Shown: positions 48,648 through 57,620, counted from the stretch's first letter. The stretch: 64,000 nucleotides of DNA from Spirulina sp. SIO3F2 (GCA_010672165.1 JAAHHN010000008.1:1-64000), one strand, 5' to 3'. Made by a program: numbers and translations. Notes: generated by a model from the letters alone, not told the origin.

Positions 48648-49361
48648 ATGAAAAAGTGTTTTTTTGTCCCTAAGTTCCTTCGCCATATGGCGTGTGCAGG
48701 GATTTTTCTTCCCCTTTTAATGGCTACTACTGCCCAACCTAGTATTGCTGAAGAAAGTGGCCCAGAGGTGATGACAGGTCCACCAGTTGCCGCCACCCTG
48801 AATGGAAAATACACTGGCTTACTGCAATCCTTTGACTGTCCCGGTGATATAGATGTGATAGGTCCATTGCTTGACCTGGGTTATTACGAGGGCGTGTGGT
48901 GTGATCAAGCTGGGGTTGAAGGGTATTGGGTGTATTCATATCCCACCTGGTATATCTGGGAAGAATTACAACCCGCCACAGCGCCTTCTGCTGGTTTCAA
49001 ATATGGCTTCTTGATGGCATCGGTTGAATGCCCTGAAGCAGCAGTAGAACAGGGCAGCTTTACGGATGTTGGTTTTGCCAAAGAGGGTGAGTTATGTGGT
49101 GCGATGGTGCCCACTGGCTATCGCGTTTATTCAGGGAATAATTGGTATATTTGGCATCGTCTTAACGACCCTGATGTCCTTTCATTAGAAGGTCATTACG
49201 GTGATTTGCAACAGGCTGTTTATTGCCCTGCGGCCCTTGAGGAACATGGCCCAGTTCATGAGGCTGGTGAAATGGAAGGGCCGGTGTGTGAGAGTGAATC
49301 AGCACCCGGCCATCGCGTATATATGTATCCTTACTGGTACACCTGGGGAGAACGCTCATAA
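48648..49361 (+). CDS. Secreted protein of three tandem Cys-pair repeats, unknown
   Basis: The 237-residue product has a signal peptide (near 10-34, GIFLPLLMATTAQPSIAEE). The rest is three repeats of about 53 residues (53-107, 117-172, 182-234), each with two Cys 21 or 22 apart (64/85, 128/150, 193/214) and the frame Y-x2-L-x5-CP...G...C...G-[YH]-x-VY-x4-WY-x-W. Each repeat probably holds one disulphide. I do not recognise the domain. It is exported, isolated, and bracketed by family C elements and an IS66 remnant. Good composition and repeat conservation argue for real coding. Confidence 0.75.
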   Translation: MKKCFFVPKFLRHMACAGIFLPLLMATTAQPSIAEESGPEVMTGPPVAATLNGKYTGLLQSFDCPGDIDVIGPLLDLGYYEGVWCDQAGVEGYWVYSYPTWYIWEELQPATAPSAGFKYGFLMASVECPEAAVEQGSFTDVGFAKEGELCGAMVPTGYRVYSGNNWYIWHRLNDPDVLSLEGHYGDLQQAVYCPAALEEHGPVHEAGEMEGPVCESESAPGHRVYMYPYWYTWGERS

Positions 49362-49402
49362 GGTGAGCAGAGCCAAAGGATAGGCGTAACTGTTTCAGGG
49401 TC

Positions 49403-49746
49403 TCACAAGATTACAAGGCTTTGAGCCTGAGGGAGGGCTGAGGGTTCTGGGTAGGGAGAATAGAGGGAAGCAGGCGAATCTAACCGCTGGTCACGGATGG
49501 TCTCACTGAGTTAATCCCACCCATTGCGTCCCTGCGTCTTGAGCGACATCGTTACCTCAAGAATCCGTGCCACAAATTATTCACTGCCCTGTTGAGATTG
49601 AGACCCATAGCTCGTTTGTTGCCAAAGGATACCCGGTCGAAAGCCTCGTTCCGCCGCGTTATTGGTGGGTTCAAACCCAGGAGGACACACAAACGTCCAT
49701 AAAGCTTCTTCCACCTTGAGGATCTCCCACAAGGTGGAAAAAGCTT
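49403..49746 (-). pseudogene. IS66-family transposase C-terminal remnant
   Basis: One minus-strand frame gives LWTFVCPPGFEPTNNAAERG, FRPGILWQQTSYGSQSQQGSE, a stop, FVARILEVTMSLKTQGRNGW, a second stop at 49511-49513, and LSETIRDQRLDSP, ending at a TGA at 49403. PTNNAAERxxRPxxxWxxxSxGxxSxxGSxFVxRIL is the signature of IS66 TnpC C-termini. Two in-frame stops and lack of the N-terminal part show decay. The 49747-50495 stretch up to the phytochrome gene shows no further gene. Confidence 0.75.
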
Positions 49747-50495
49747 TTGGCGGGGTCAGCTTACGAAACGGAAAGTATTCGTACGCTAAGGATTGAGTGT
49801 CAGGTGAAGTGTGCTCTAACTCGACGTTAGCTTAACGTTCGTAACGGTGTCAGGATAGATTCTGTTTTTCATTTCTCTGACGCATCCCTATGGAAGTTAT
49901 AGATCTCAACTGGACAGATCTACAGCTATTGCTGGGCTTAGGTTTGAGGTCTTGATGTGTTCCTTGCAGTACAATATTTTCCTTTCTACGGCATGACCCC
50001 TAAGGGGTTTGCCACAATATTATCCCCATAGATTCGCTTTCAACTCTGCTCAAACTATCCATACTCTGGGTACTGAGCGAAGTCGAAGCGTGATCATTGG
50101 GTGTCTTATTTTCAAACAAGTCCCTAACGGGATTGAGCACGACTATCGCCTTTTTTGATAGTAATCACTTCTATTTATGTAAATATTTGAAACCAATTAC
50201 GTTCTTTGGTAACAGCAATTCTCTACAATCAGAATAGACAAAATATTAAAATTTAATAAAGATCACTTTTTGATCATGATTTCGATCACAGTTCTGAGTG
50301 GCCTATCCTCAGGCGTTCGAGCCAGGATTACGATCGCGCTCACGAAACATTCATAGGGCTAACCGTCTTCTCTCTACCCGTCTAACAACAGTTTTCGATT
50401 TTGCGTCCTGCGATCGCACCATGAGTAAGCCGTAAAGCTTTTGCATCTTCCGTCCGGTTTGTGTCTATGCACTCGTCCATCCGAGGAATTCCACC
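49747..50495. other. Gene-free region upstream of the phytochrome gene
   Basis: About 750 bp. The first part (to about 49860) may be flanking sequence of the decayed IS66 element. The rest is AT-rich, with TTTGATCATGATTTCGATCA near 50267. No gene, known RNA or recognisable operator was found. Confidence 0.45.
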
Positions 50496-52964
50496 ATGAC
50501 CTTGAGCACCACTGACACCCTCTCCATTGTGACCACCCAGTCACCCCTTCGCCATGCGGAGAAACCCCTCCGTACGCCCGGCTACATTCAACCCCATGGT
50601 GTGCTTCTGGTGTTCCAAGAGCACGACCTGAAGATTGTGCAAGTCAGTGACAATAGCCGCCAGGTTTTAGGTGAACTGCCCCAGGCACTGCTTCAATCTC
50701 CCTTAAGTCAACTCTTCGCTGAAGAGCAACTACGGAAAATCACCGCTGCCCTGAAAGCGATCGACTTGGCGGTGATGAACCCCCTCAAGCTCAGCATTCA
50801 GGTTCGACGCCAAACCGTTCAATTTGACGGAATACTCCATCGCAGTGCAGGTCTAGTCTTATTGGAACTTGAGCCCAGCCAAATCCGCCCTGAGCGAGAG
50901 TTTTTAGCTTTTTATCATCGCATCAATCTCACCATTCAAAAACTTCATCAAGCTGCTGATCTCCAACAGCTCTGTGAAGTGGCTGCTGACGAAATTCGGC
51001 AGCTTACTCATCTCGATCGCGTTATGATCTATCGCTTTAGTGCCAAGGGTGATGGTCGCGTGATTGCTGAGAGTAAGCATTACCATTTGGATTCTTTTTT
51101 AGGCTTAGACTTTCCCAGTTTTGATATTCCTCTCCAGGCACGAGATCTTTTTCTCGAAGCTGGCATTCGCCTGATTGCCGATGTGAAAGCCAGGCCAGCT
51201 CAGCTCGTGCCCCCCAATGACACGGCCTTGGACTTGAGTCAAGTGGGGTTGCGGGGAGTCTCACCTTGCCATATTCAATATCTCAAGAATATGGGCGTGA
51301 GTGCGTCCCTCTCCATCCCCTTGGTGTATGACGGGCTGTTGTGGGGTTTGGTGGTTTGTCATGGCTATACACCGAAGACGTTTGCCTATGAAGTTCGTAC
51401 CGCCTGTACCCTCTTGGGCAAGGTGCTCTCTTCCGAGTTATCTTCCCAAAAAAGCCATGAGGACTATGATTATGAATTGCATCTTAATGACTGTTTAAAC
51501 CAGTTGACGGAAATTCTTTCGGCAACGACTAACATCGACAGGGCGCTGTTTAGTGAACCGGAGCTGTTACTCCAATTAACCAACGCCACGGGTGTTGTAA
51601 TTTGGCACAATGGCGATTCAGAATCCGTGGGAACAGTGCCGCCGCGATCGCAGCTAGAGCCGCTGATTAAAGCCTTTCAAGATTATCCTAGCGATGACCT
51701 GATCCACACGAATTCTCTGGTTCGCTCCAATCTTCCTGTTACGTTAGATAAAGAGATTGCCAGCGGTTTTTTGGCCATTTCGCTCTCAGAAACCCAACCC
51801 CATTACATTATCTGGTTTCGGCCAGAAGTGGTTCAAACCATCCGTTGGGCGGGTAATCCTAATGAGGAACCTGTTCCCTTAACACCGCGTACCTCCTTTG
51901 CACTCTGGCAAGAGCAGGTCAAAGAAACCTGTTTGCCGTGGCAAGAAGGTGAAATTGAAGTGGCGCTGAAGTTCCGTGCTGCAATTCAACGCATTGCCCT
52001 ACGACGCGCCGATCGCCTGGCTCAACTCAATCAGGCGCTGCAAGCCTCAGAAACCCGAGAACGCCAAAAAGCAGCAGAACTCGCCCAAGCCCTTGCAAAA
52101 TTGCAAAGCACCCATACCCAACTGGTGCAAAGCGAAAAAATGTCGAGCTTAGGCCAATTGGTGGCGGGGGTTGCCCATGAGATTAATAATCCAGTCAGTT
52201 TTATCTATGGCAATCTGGTGCATACTGCTCGCTATGTCCAAGATCTCATCAGTGTGATTGAGCAATATCAGCAAGAACATCCTCACCCCAGTACTGATCT
52301 GCAAGCTCATGTTGAGGAAGTGGATTTGGACTTTATGCTCGCAGATCTTCCCAAGCTGTTTCAATCCATGCGCTCGGGAGCAAATCGGATTCAAGAAATT
52401 GTCAAATCCCTGCGGACGTTCTCACGGTTGGATGAGAGTGATAGCAAACCCGTGGATATCCATAAGGGCATCAATAGCACCCTGGTGATTTTAGGGAATC
52501 GACTCAAGGCGCGGCAAGAACAACCCGCCATTGAAGTGGTGAAAAACTATGGGGAAATTCCGGAGGTGGACTGTTTTCCGGGATTGCTTAATCAGGTGTT
52601 TATGAATTTGTTAATGAATGCGATCGATGCACTCAATGAACGGGATCAAGCACGATCATTGGCCCAAATCGCCAATGATCCCAGTACCATGACCCTCACC
52701 ACCGCTTTCCTTAACGATCCACACCAGCCCCACATTCAAATCCAGCTCACTGATAATGGCTTAGGTATTCACCCCGAGCATCGAGAAAACATTTTTGATC
52801 CCTTCTTTACCACTAAACCTGTGGGCAAGGGCACAGGAATGGGCTTGGCGATTAGCTACCAAATTATTACTGAGAAGCACGGGGGAACCTTGACTTGTAA
52901 CTCTCAGGTGGGTGAAGGCACCACATTTACAATTTGCTTGCCTCACATTCAGCGCGGTTCGTAG
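50496..52964 (+). CDS. Cph1-type phytochrome histidine kinase
   Basis: The 822-residue photoreceptor has the PAS-GAF-PHY core and a histidine kinase. Seen: TPGYIQPHGVLLVF at 27-40 (PAS), FDIPLQARDLF at 209-219, the bilin Cys-His pair C258-H259 in SPCHIQYLKNMGVSASL, H289 in VCHG, and the PHY tongue WAGNP 451-455 and PRTSF 464-468. These place it among phycocyanobilin-binding phytochromes with red/far-red reversibility. The kinase part differs from Cph1 by its type: GQLVAGVAHEINNPVSF (His 561), N box NAIDAL, DNGLGI and GKGTGMGLAIS, as in the Cache kinase at 11771. No response regulator (rcp) gene follows. Confidence 0.93.
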   Translation: MTLSTTDTLSIVTTQSPLRHAEKPLRTPGYIQPHGVLLVFQEHDLKIVQVSDNSRQVLGELPQALLQSPLSQLFAEEQLRKITAALKAIDLAVMNPLKLSIQVRRQTVQFDGILHRSAGLVLLELEPSQIRPEREFLAFYHRINLTIQKLHQAADLQQLCEVAADEIRQLTHLDRVMIYRFSAKGDGRVIAESKHYHLDSFLGLDFPSFDIPLQARDLFLEAGIRLIADVKARPAQLVPPNDTALDLSQVGLRGVSPCHIQYLKNMGVSASLSIPLVYDGLLWGLVVCHGYTPKTFAYEVRTACTLLGKVLSSELSSQKSHEDYDYELHLNDCLNQLTEILSATTNIDRALFSEPELLLQLTNATGVVIWHNGDSESVGTVPPRSQLEPLIKAFQDYPSDDLIHTNSLVRSNLPVTLDKEIASGFLAISLSETQPHYIIWFRPEVVQTIRWAGNPNEEPVPLTPRTSFALWQEQVKETCLPWQEGEIEVALKFRAAIQRIALRRADRLAQLNQALQASETRERQKAAELAQALAKLQSTHTQLVQSEKMSSLGQLVAGVAHEINNPVSFIYGNLVHTARYVQDLISVIEQYQQEHPHPSTDLQAHVEEVDLDFMLADLPKLFQSMRSGANRIQEIVKSLRTFSRLDESDSKPVDIHKGINSTLVILGNRLKARQEQPAIEVVKNYGEIPEVDCFPGLLNQVFMNLLMNAIDALNERDQARSLAQIANDPSTMTLTTAFLNDPHQPHIQIQLTDNGLGIHPEHRENIFDPFFTTKPVGKGTGMGLAISYQIITEKHGGTLTCNSQVGEGTTFTICLPHIQRGS

Positions 52965-52971
52965 GTGTGCG

Positions 52972-53439
52972 ATGCAGCGCGGTGCTGTTATTCAGGGGAG
53001 CTATCGATATTGCTTAACCCGATGTTTGCGGTCTGACGCACCAACCGTAGCATTCGTGATGTTGAATCCGAGTCGAGCGGATGGGCAGCAGGATGATCCA
53101 ACTTTACGTCGGTGTATCGGGTTTGCTCAGGCTTGGGGGTTTGGGGCTTTGAAAGTGGTGAATCTCTTTGCCTATCGCACTGCCCAGCCCAAACAACTCC
53201 GTCAGGCCAACGATCCCGTGGGGCAAGAGAACGATCGCTACATTCAAGCCGCAGCAGAGCAAAGCGATCGCGTGGTGGTGGCTTGGGGCAATCAGGGCTG
53301 CTGGCGCGATCGCAATCAAGCCGTTCTAACGCTGCTGAACAATGTTGAGCTGTATTGTTTAGGCTTAACCCAAACCCAGCAGCCGCGCCATCCTCTTTAT
53401 GTGCGTGGCGATCAGTGCTTGCAGAAGTATGAGATTTAA
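52972..53439 (+). CDS. DUF1643 family protein
   Basis: From the ATG at 52972 (MQRGAVIQGSYRYCLTRCL) the protein has 155 residues; an earlier in-frame ATG at 52912 overlaps the phytochrome gene and is unlikely. Motifs VMLNPSRADGQQDDPTLRRC, VVNLFAYRTAQPKQL and VVAWGNQG are characteristic of DUF1643, a small widespread family of unknown function often carried with mobile DNA. It begins 7 bp after the phytochrome stop. Confidence 0.85.
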   Translation: MQRGAVIQGSYRYCLTRCLRSDAPTVAFVMLNPSRADGQQDDPTLRRCIGFAQAWGFGALKVVNLFAYRTAQPKQLRQANDPVGQENDRYIQAAAEQSDRVVVAWGNQGCWRDRNQAVLTLLNNVELYCLGLTQTQQPRHPLYVRGDQCLQKYEI

Positions 53440-53514
53440 CCCTTTCAATATGGCCAGAGAAATTGTGAGAAGCAAGAATGAGGATGATTCGCGCTCGCGG
53501 AGCATCTTTTCGAG

Positions 53515-54057
53515 TTATCGCAACCCTGAAAAGGCTGGGTGCTTACGCATATGGCCGTTCAGCCTTGCCGAAAGATCTAGAAGGCTCATGCGGAAATCGC
53601 CAATGGTGCTGAACTGGAGGCTAAAGGGTGGATTGGCTAGGTTCGCTTCGTTAACAATGCGTTGGGCTGCCATTTCGATGATTTCATTGGGTTTTAGGTG
53701 TGAGCGATCGCCCCGCTGTAATTCACAGAGAGTTTCGACACAATCCTTAAAATCCAAAACATCATCGACATCAAAGGGGATTGTGGTTTCATCCCGAATA
53801 CACAGATCACCCAAAATAAAACCGATCTGGAACAAATACCGTGAAGATTTTAGTAATGCTGCACCAACCTGCTGTTGAGGACTGCCGGACGTAAAATATT
53901 TATCGTTGAGATGACGGGCAATTTTCTCGGCATTGGCTTCCCGAAGAATAGAGCCAAATTGTTCATTGAGTCGAGGCAGATTTTCAATCATGGAGAATGA
54001 TTTGGTAATTCTACGATCCAGCTCTGCTTCCGAAATACAACCATCCCGGAACATCAC
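53515..54057 (-). CDS. Hypothetical protein, 180 residues
   Basis: No family recognised. The protein is mostly helical and soluble, with RLNEQFGSILREANAEKIAR and CVETLCELQRGDRSHLKPNE among its segments. The first codons are Met-Met, so translation may start one codon later. It is flanked by the convergent DUF1643 gene and by the EamA gene on the same strand (96 bp upstream). It could be the C-terminal part of a larger protein. Confidence 0.55.
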   Translation of the reverse strand: MMFRDGCISEAELDRRITKSFSMIENLPRLNEQFGSILREANAEKIARHLNDKYFTSGSPQQQVGAALLKSSRYLFQIGFILGDLCIRDETTIPFDVDDVLDFKDCVETLCELQRGDRSHLKPNEIIEMAAQRIVNEANLANPPFSLQFSTIGDFRMSLLDLSARLNGHMRKHPAFSGLR

Positions 54058-54153
54058 TGGGTATCACAACTCCATTCTCCACAGTGGAGACGGTGTTATC
54101 GCCGCTGTTTCAATATTGGTAACTGACCCTCAAGGCAGGTCAGCAACCAAACC

Positions 54154-55152
54154 TCACGGCGCAGAAGCCGCACATTCTGTATCGGGCATCACAGGTTCTG
54201 GTTTCGACTCACGTTTCTTGACGCCGCCCAAACTCGCAACCAACACACCCACAATAATGACTGTCAATGTAACCAGTTGCAGTCCTGTAGGTCGCTCACC
54301 ATTGAGCAAAAATGCATAGGTGACCCCAAAAATAGGCGAGAGCACCGTTACCCGACCCACAGTACGGGAATCAAGATTATTTAACGCGGCGTACCACAGG
54401 AGTTGTGCTCCCACAATCAGAATCAACGCATACACTGTCATCACAATCCACAAGCTGCCGCTAAAGGCTTCTCCGAAATGGTCAGGGCCAAAGAGCTGGA
54501 TTGCAATGATGAAGAAGATCACAGAAGAGAGCAGGTTCCGTGAAAAGACCACCACTGAGAGCGGGGCTGACTTCCCAACCATCAGTTTATTTACTAACGC
54601 ACCGAGAGCAAAAAACACGGTTGAAATCAGAATATAGAGATCACCCTGATTGATTTGAAAATTACTCGTCTTGAGAGCGATCGCAGTTACCCCCACCGCA
54701 ATGAGCGTGAAGCCAAACCATTCATTGAGCTTAATCTTTTTGCCCAGCAGAACCGCACCCAACAGCGCAAACAGCACTGGCCCCAAACGCCCCAGTAATA
54801 CAGCGTTAGTAACGGTGGTATATTGCAGCCCAGTGAAAATCAGCGAGGCAAGGATGGTGGCTAAAATGCCGTTGAGCCCTAGACCGATGAGGGTTTTAGG
54901 TTTGAGTTGTTTTAGTTCTGCGAGGATATTCCCGAAGCCAAACCAAAACCCCACCACCATCGCTGCACAAAAGTTGCCGATAAACAGCACATTGCAAAAC
55001 GAGATGGCATGAACCACACCACCACTCAATTCAGCGCCTTTGGCGACGAGAAAGGCGATCAGAGCCGGACGGGAAGCGGCTAAGGCACGAGAGCCCACAA
55101 GCATCAGTTGCGGCAGACGGGGGTTAGAACTATCCAGAGCTTCAGTCATCAC
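54154..55152 (-). CDS. EamA/DMT-superfamily transporter
   Basis: The 332 residues form about ten membrane helices in two EamA repeats, with typical motifs FTGLQYTTVTNAVLLGRLGPVLFAL in the first half and LLWYAALNNLDSRTVGRVTVLSPIF in the second. EamA transporters export amino acids, nucleotides or other metabolites; the substrate here is not predictable. Inner membrane. The C-terminus is short and charged (KKRESKPEP). Confidence 0.88.
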   Translation of the reverse strand: MMTEALDSSNPRLPQLMLVGSRALAASRPALIAFLVAKGAELSGGVVHAISFCNVLFIGNFCAAMVVGFWFGFGNILAELKQLKPKTLIGLGLNGILATILASLIFTGLQYTTVTNAVLLGRLGPVLFALLGAVLLGKKIKLNEWFGFTLIAVGVTAIALKTSNFQINQGDLYILISTVFFALGALVNKLMVGKSAPLSVVVFSRNLLSSVIFFIIAIQLFGPDHFGEAFSGSLWIVMTVYALILIVGAQLLWYAALNNLDSRTVGRVTVLSPIFGVTYAFLLNGERPTGLQLVTLTVIIVGVLVASLGGVKKRESKPEPVMPDTECAASAP

Positions 55153-55390
55153 AGGCCAGGGGTAATGGATTGTAGTCTAAAGCAGTATCGACGGCCATTA
55201 GGACATTGTGGAAGATGGAAATTGACCACCAGTACAGCGTTTCGGGCTTCTGTAAATTATCCTAACTGGAGTTTAGCGTTGCTCTAAAGCTTACAAACTC
55301 TAAGTTTACCGATCGTCGGCGATGATGAATGAGGGATGACTGACAAAGGGTTAAAGGACGGCTGAACCCAGTAATCATAGTCATTAAAAG

Positions 55391-55420
55391 ACCCCGGAGT
55401 TTGTATCCTAACTCCGGGGT
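55391..55420. terminator. Strong hairpin, terminator-like
   Basis: ACCCCGGAGTT (55391-55401) pairs with AACTCCGGGGT (55410-55420), 11 bp perfect with an 8-nt loop. There is no gene close upstream on either strand: it lies 240 bp before the EamA start. On the minus strand a TTTTAATGA follows, so an unseen transcript may end here. Confidence 0.5.
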
Positions 55421-55545
55421 AATGAAGGACACACCATCTCTACCGTATAATTTCCGGTGCTCACAAAATCAATCTTCAGGCCGTGAGGTTTTTCCCCTAA
55501 ACTACCGCCGCATTAAAGTCTTGGTTGCACAGATAAAAAGTGAGT

Positions 55546-55573
55546 TGGAGCAGCGGGGCGGATTTGAACCGCC
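55546..55573 (-). tRNA. tRNA 3'-part fragment (T-arm, acceptor strand and CCA)
   Basis: On the minus strand GGCGG-TTCAAAT-CCGCC forms a perfect T-arm (55557-55573), followed by CCGCTGC, the discriminator base T and CCA (55546). The matching acceptor strand GCAGCGG was not found within 200 bp, nor were D- and anticodon arms. It is a fragment, not a working gene. Confidence 0.45.
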
Positions 55574-55712
55574 GTCTCATGGCAGGGTTTTGTGAAGGTC
55601 GATGTAGAGGGTGAGTTTTGAGGTTGAATCTAGAGCAAGAGGCTAAAGTTAACAATGAGTCTAAGTGGTGCAGAAGTGGCTGTGCCAATTTGCCTACACG
55701 CGCTTGCTAGTC

Positions 55713-55737
55713 TGCACGTGGCAGGAGTCGAACCTGC
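55713..55737 (-). tRNA. Second tRNA-like T-arm fragment
   Basis: Minus-strand GCAGG-TTCGACT-CCTGC is a canonical T-arm with the TTCGA loop core (55721-55737), followed by CACGTGC and A. The region that should hold the anticodon arm (55738-55765) forms only a weak stem and has no matching acceptor strand. No CCA. A degenerate remnant is the best reading. Confidence 0.4.
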
Positions 55738-56126
55738 AATCTCTGTCTGACACCATGAGTCTAAATTTGTGCTCATTTGTCATTGTAGCGAATGTTTGAT
55801 TTTAGGGAACCTCGATAAAGGACGTTGCAACGATGCAAGAGGTTGACAAACAGTTGTGAATTCGGAAAGCGGTAGTTTGCTCGATAGTCTCAAAGTTTGA
55901 CCTTCCAAGGCGTTCATCCGAACGTTTCGCTGGTCACCCAAACTTATCAGGTGACGTTCTATCCCAATCATTGCTTGATGGTGCTCAAAACCCAGATTGT
56001 GGGGCTCTGGAATGATGGGCAGGTTTATACGTGTTGGCAGCAGAAATGATGGCAGTCAAACTTTGTGGGTTGTGAGCTTTATGGGTGCGATCGCGCTGTG
56101 AATTTATTCCTTGCTCTGCTAGTTGT

Positions 56127-56230
56127 GGGCGTTGCTGAAACGGAGGAGGAAAACTTATCATTGCAAAAGATGAACGTCAGGCACAAAGCTACGCCCTGAA
56201 TCTCTTTCCTCTCGCAATTATGCAACGCCC
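56127..56230. repeat. Inverted-repeat element, family D, copy 3
   Basis: 104 bp between GGGCGTTGCTGAAACGG and, in reverse, GGGCGTTGCATAATTGCG. The right end matches 31164-31190. No coding capacity. It abuts the unknown gene at 56240. Confidence 0.6.
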
Positions 56231-56239
56231 AATTCGGCT

Positions 56240-56626
56240 ATGCTTGATATTCTGGGGAGAATGCAAGCTGTTCAAGGTAATTGGAATAAGGGAGCAAACA
56301 CTTACGTAACGCCACTTACAGAAACTGCTCCAGCAATTAATCACATAGTAAATTCAGCCACACACTTAACAATTAATGCAGTTGATTTCAGAGCCAGCAT
56401 AAGAAATTCACTGATAAGCGGTGATACAGAAGATGAGGCTTTCAACAAAATACAAAATTTGGACTGGCATGTAACAATCGAACTTTATGGAGCCAATCAT
56501 GCTGATAATCCACGATACTACTCTGCAAATGGATTATGGGTAAATTTGCCTGAAGATTTTGATGTAAATACGTTGCAAAATATTGTTGACGAAGGAGCAG
56601 GGGAAATGAATAAATTACACAGTTAA
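56240..56626 (+). CDS. Hypothetical protein next to a family D element
   Basis: 128 residues, lower GC than neighbours. The frame stays open upstream into the family D element, so the original gene may have been longer and cut by it. NKGANTYVTPLTETAPAIN and EDEAFNKIQNLDWHVTIELYG are typical segments; no family recognised. An alternative start is the Met at 56261. Function unknown. Confidence 0.5.
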   Translation: MLDILGRMQAVQGNWNKGANTYVTPLTETAPAINHIVNSATHLTINAVDFRASIRNSLISGDTEDEAFNKIQNLDWHVTIELYGANHADNPRYYSANGLWVNLPEDFDVNTLQNIVDEGAGEMNKLHS

Positions 56627-56951
56627 GTAGTGATAGGGTGGGCAATGTCTAACACAATCCATCTATTATTCAACAGCGATCGTGTTTTTCTACTGGTTAT
56701 CATCTTAAATGATGTCCGTTGCAAAAACTCTAAACCCCTGAATCTGTGGGCGATGCACACCCTACGTGATCTCCAAACTCACTACAAATCGGTGCGTTAC
56801 GGCGGCAACAACATTATCAAAATTCACGCCCAAACCATCTCGCCACCTAACATACATCACTGTACTCACTAAAATCCCCCCAATGGGAAGGTGGGCACAA
56901 TTAATATTCTTAGAAAACAAAGACAATTTGATCAATATTCACCCAACCCCA
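56627..56951. other. Intergenic region, nothing recognised
   Basis: 325 bp between the unknown gene at 56240 and the minus-strand pair. Short overlapping open frames (56630-56872, 56766-56966) lack ribosome sites and coding character. Confidence 0.4.
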
Positions 56952-57176
56952 TCAACTTTCCTTTAGCCTTTGAGACAACAAACAATCTTCAAAACTCAAG
57001 GCATCTTCGTCAAGAAAGGTAGCGATCGCCATTTCAATTGTGGCTTCAAGAGAGCATTCCATTTCGTTGGATTTAGCCAAGAGCGCTGTTTTGATATAGT
57101 TCGGTAGCTGCTCAAAAAGATTGGCGATCGATTCAGATGAAAGGTGTTGATGTTGTGGCGTAATAGTTTGGGTCAT
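56952..57176 (-). CDS. Small helical protein coupled to the GIY-YIG gene
   Basis: 74 residues, ATG overlapping the stop of the GIY-YIG gene (ATGA), so translationally coupled. The middle part YIKTALLAKSNEMECSLEA with TIEMAIATFLDEDALSF looks like a ribbon-helix-helix or simple helical small protein, but I cannot confirm a family. It may regulate or bind the nuclease-like partner. Confidence 0.55.
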   Translation of the reverse strand: MTQTITPQHQHLSSESIANLFEQLPNYIKTALLAKSNEMECSLEATIEMAIATFLDEDALSFEDCLLSQRLKES

Positions 57177-57547
57177 AACTCTTTGGGGATTTTGACATTG
57201 TAAGGAGGGTTTGATGCTTGGAGGATGATGGTTTCTAGTTCATATAGTAACCCTGGTCTTTGCCAATTATTGAGGATAGTAAAGGTGATACGGACATCAT
57301 TTGGATCATAGCGATCGAGCCAGCTCCAAAGAAAGGCTTTATGTCCACCTCGAAATCGATCGCGCAGGTTCTTGGCTTTACCAATGTACAGTAATCCTTC
57401 AGATGCATGTCGCAATGCATACAGGCCAACTCGGGTAGGGATAGTTTCAAATTTACGGCTGAGGGGTTTACATTGTTCAAAGGGAGTAGATGCCAACCGA
57501 TCAAGAATTTGACGAGCTTCAAGTTGAATAGAATCAGGCATGGGCAT
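57173..57547 (-). CDS. GIY-YIG nuclease-domain protein
   Basis: The 124-residue protein carries a single GIY-YIG domain: VGLYALRHASEGLLYIGKAKNL at about 38-59 holds the two conserved motifs (GLY and YIG) and the Arg in LRDRF follows; the C-terminal E in LLYELETIILQ supplies the metal ligand. Such stand-alone domains cleave DNA in repair or mobile contexts; role here unknown. Coupled to the 74-residue gene. An alternative start is one codon pair downstream (MPDSIQLEARQ). Confidence 0.8.
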   Translation of the reverse strand: MPMPDSIQLEARQILDRLASTPFEQCKPLSRKFETIPTRVGLYALRHASEGLLYIGKAKNLRDRFRGGHKAFLWSWLDRYDPNDVRITFTILNNWQRPGLLYELETIILQASNPPYNVKIPKEL

Positions 57548-57620
57548 GGAGGTTAGCCGATGTGTTCAATTTTAGCTTGAACGATCTCGGTAAAAAACTC
57601 GTTTCGTTACTCGTTACTTT

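Larger units (their letters stand above)
55153..56126. other. Gene-poor region with tRNA-like fragments
   Basis: Holds a terminator-like hairpin at 55391-55420, two tRNA T-arm fragments at 55546-55573 and 55713-55737, and an open stretch near 55888-56049 that reads in two frames without a recognisable product (for example TFYPNHCLMVLKTQIVGLW). The last may be the end of a decayed gene. I saw no full gene. Confidence 0.45.

Noticed and set aside
55546-55737. tmRNA or complete tRNA genes
   Set aside because: No GGGGC-type 5' end, tag frame or acceptor partner; the anticodon regions do not fold properly. Only 3'-part fragments are supported.
55888-56049. Short gene ending at TGA 56047
   Set aside because: Two frames look equally coding-like and neither has a start with a ribosome site or a known homologue.
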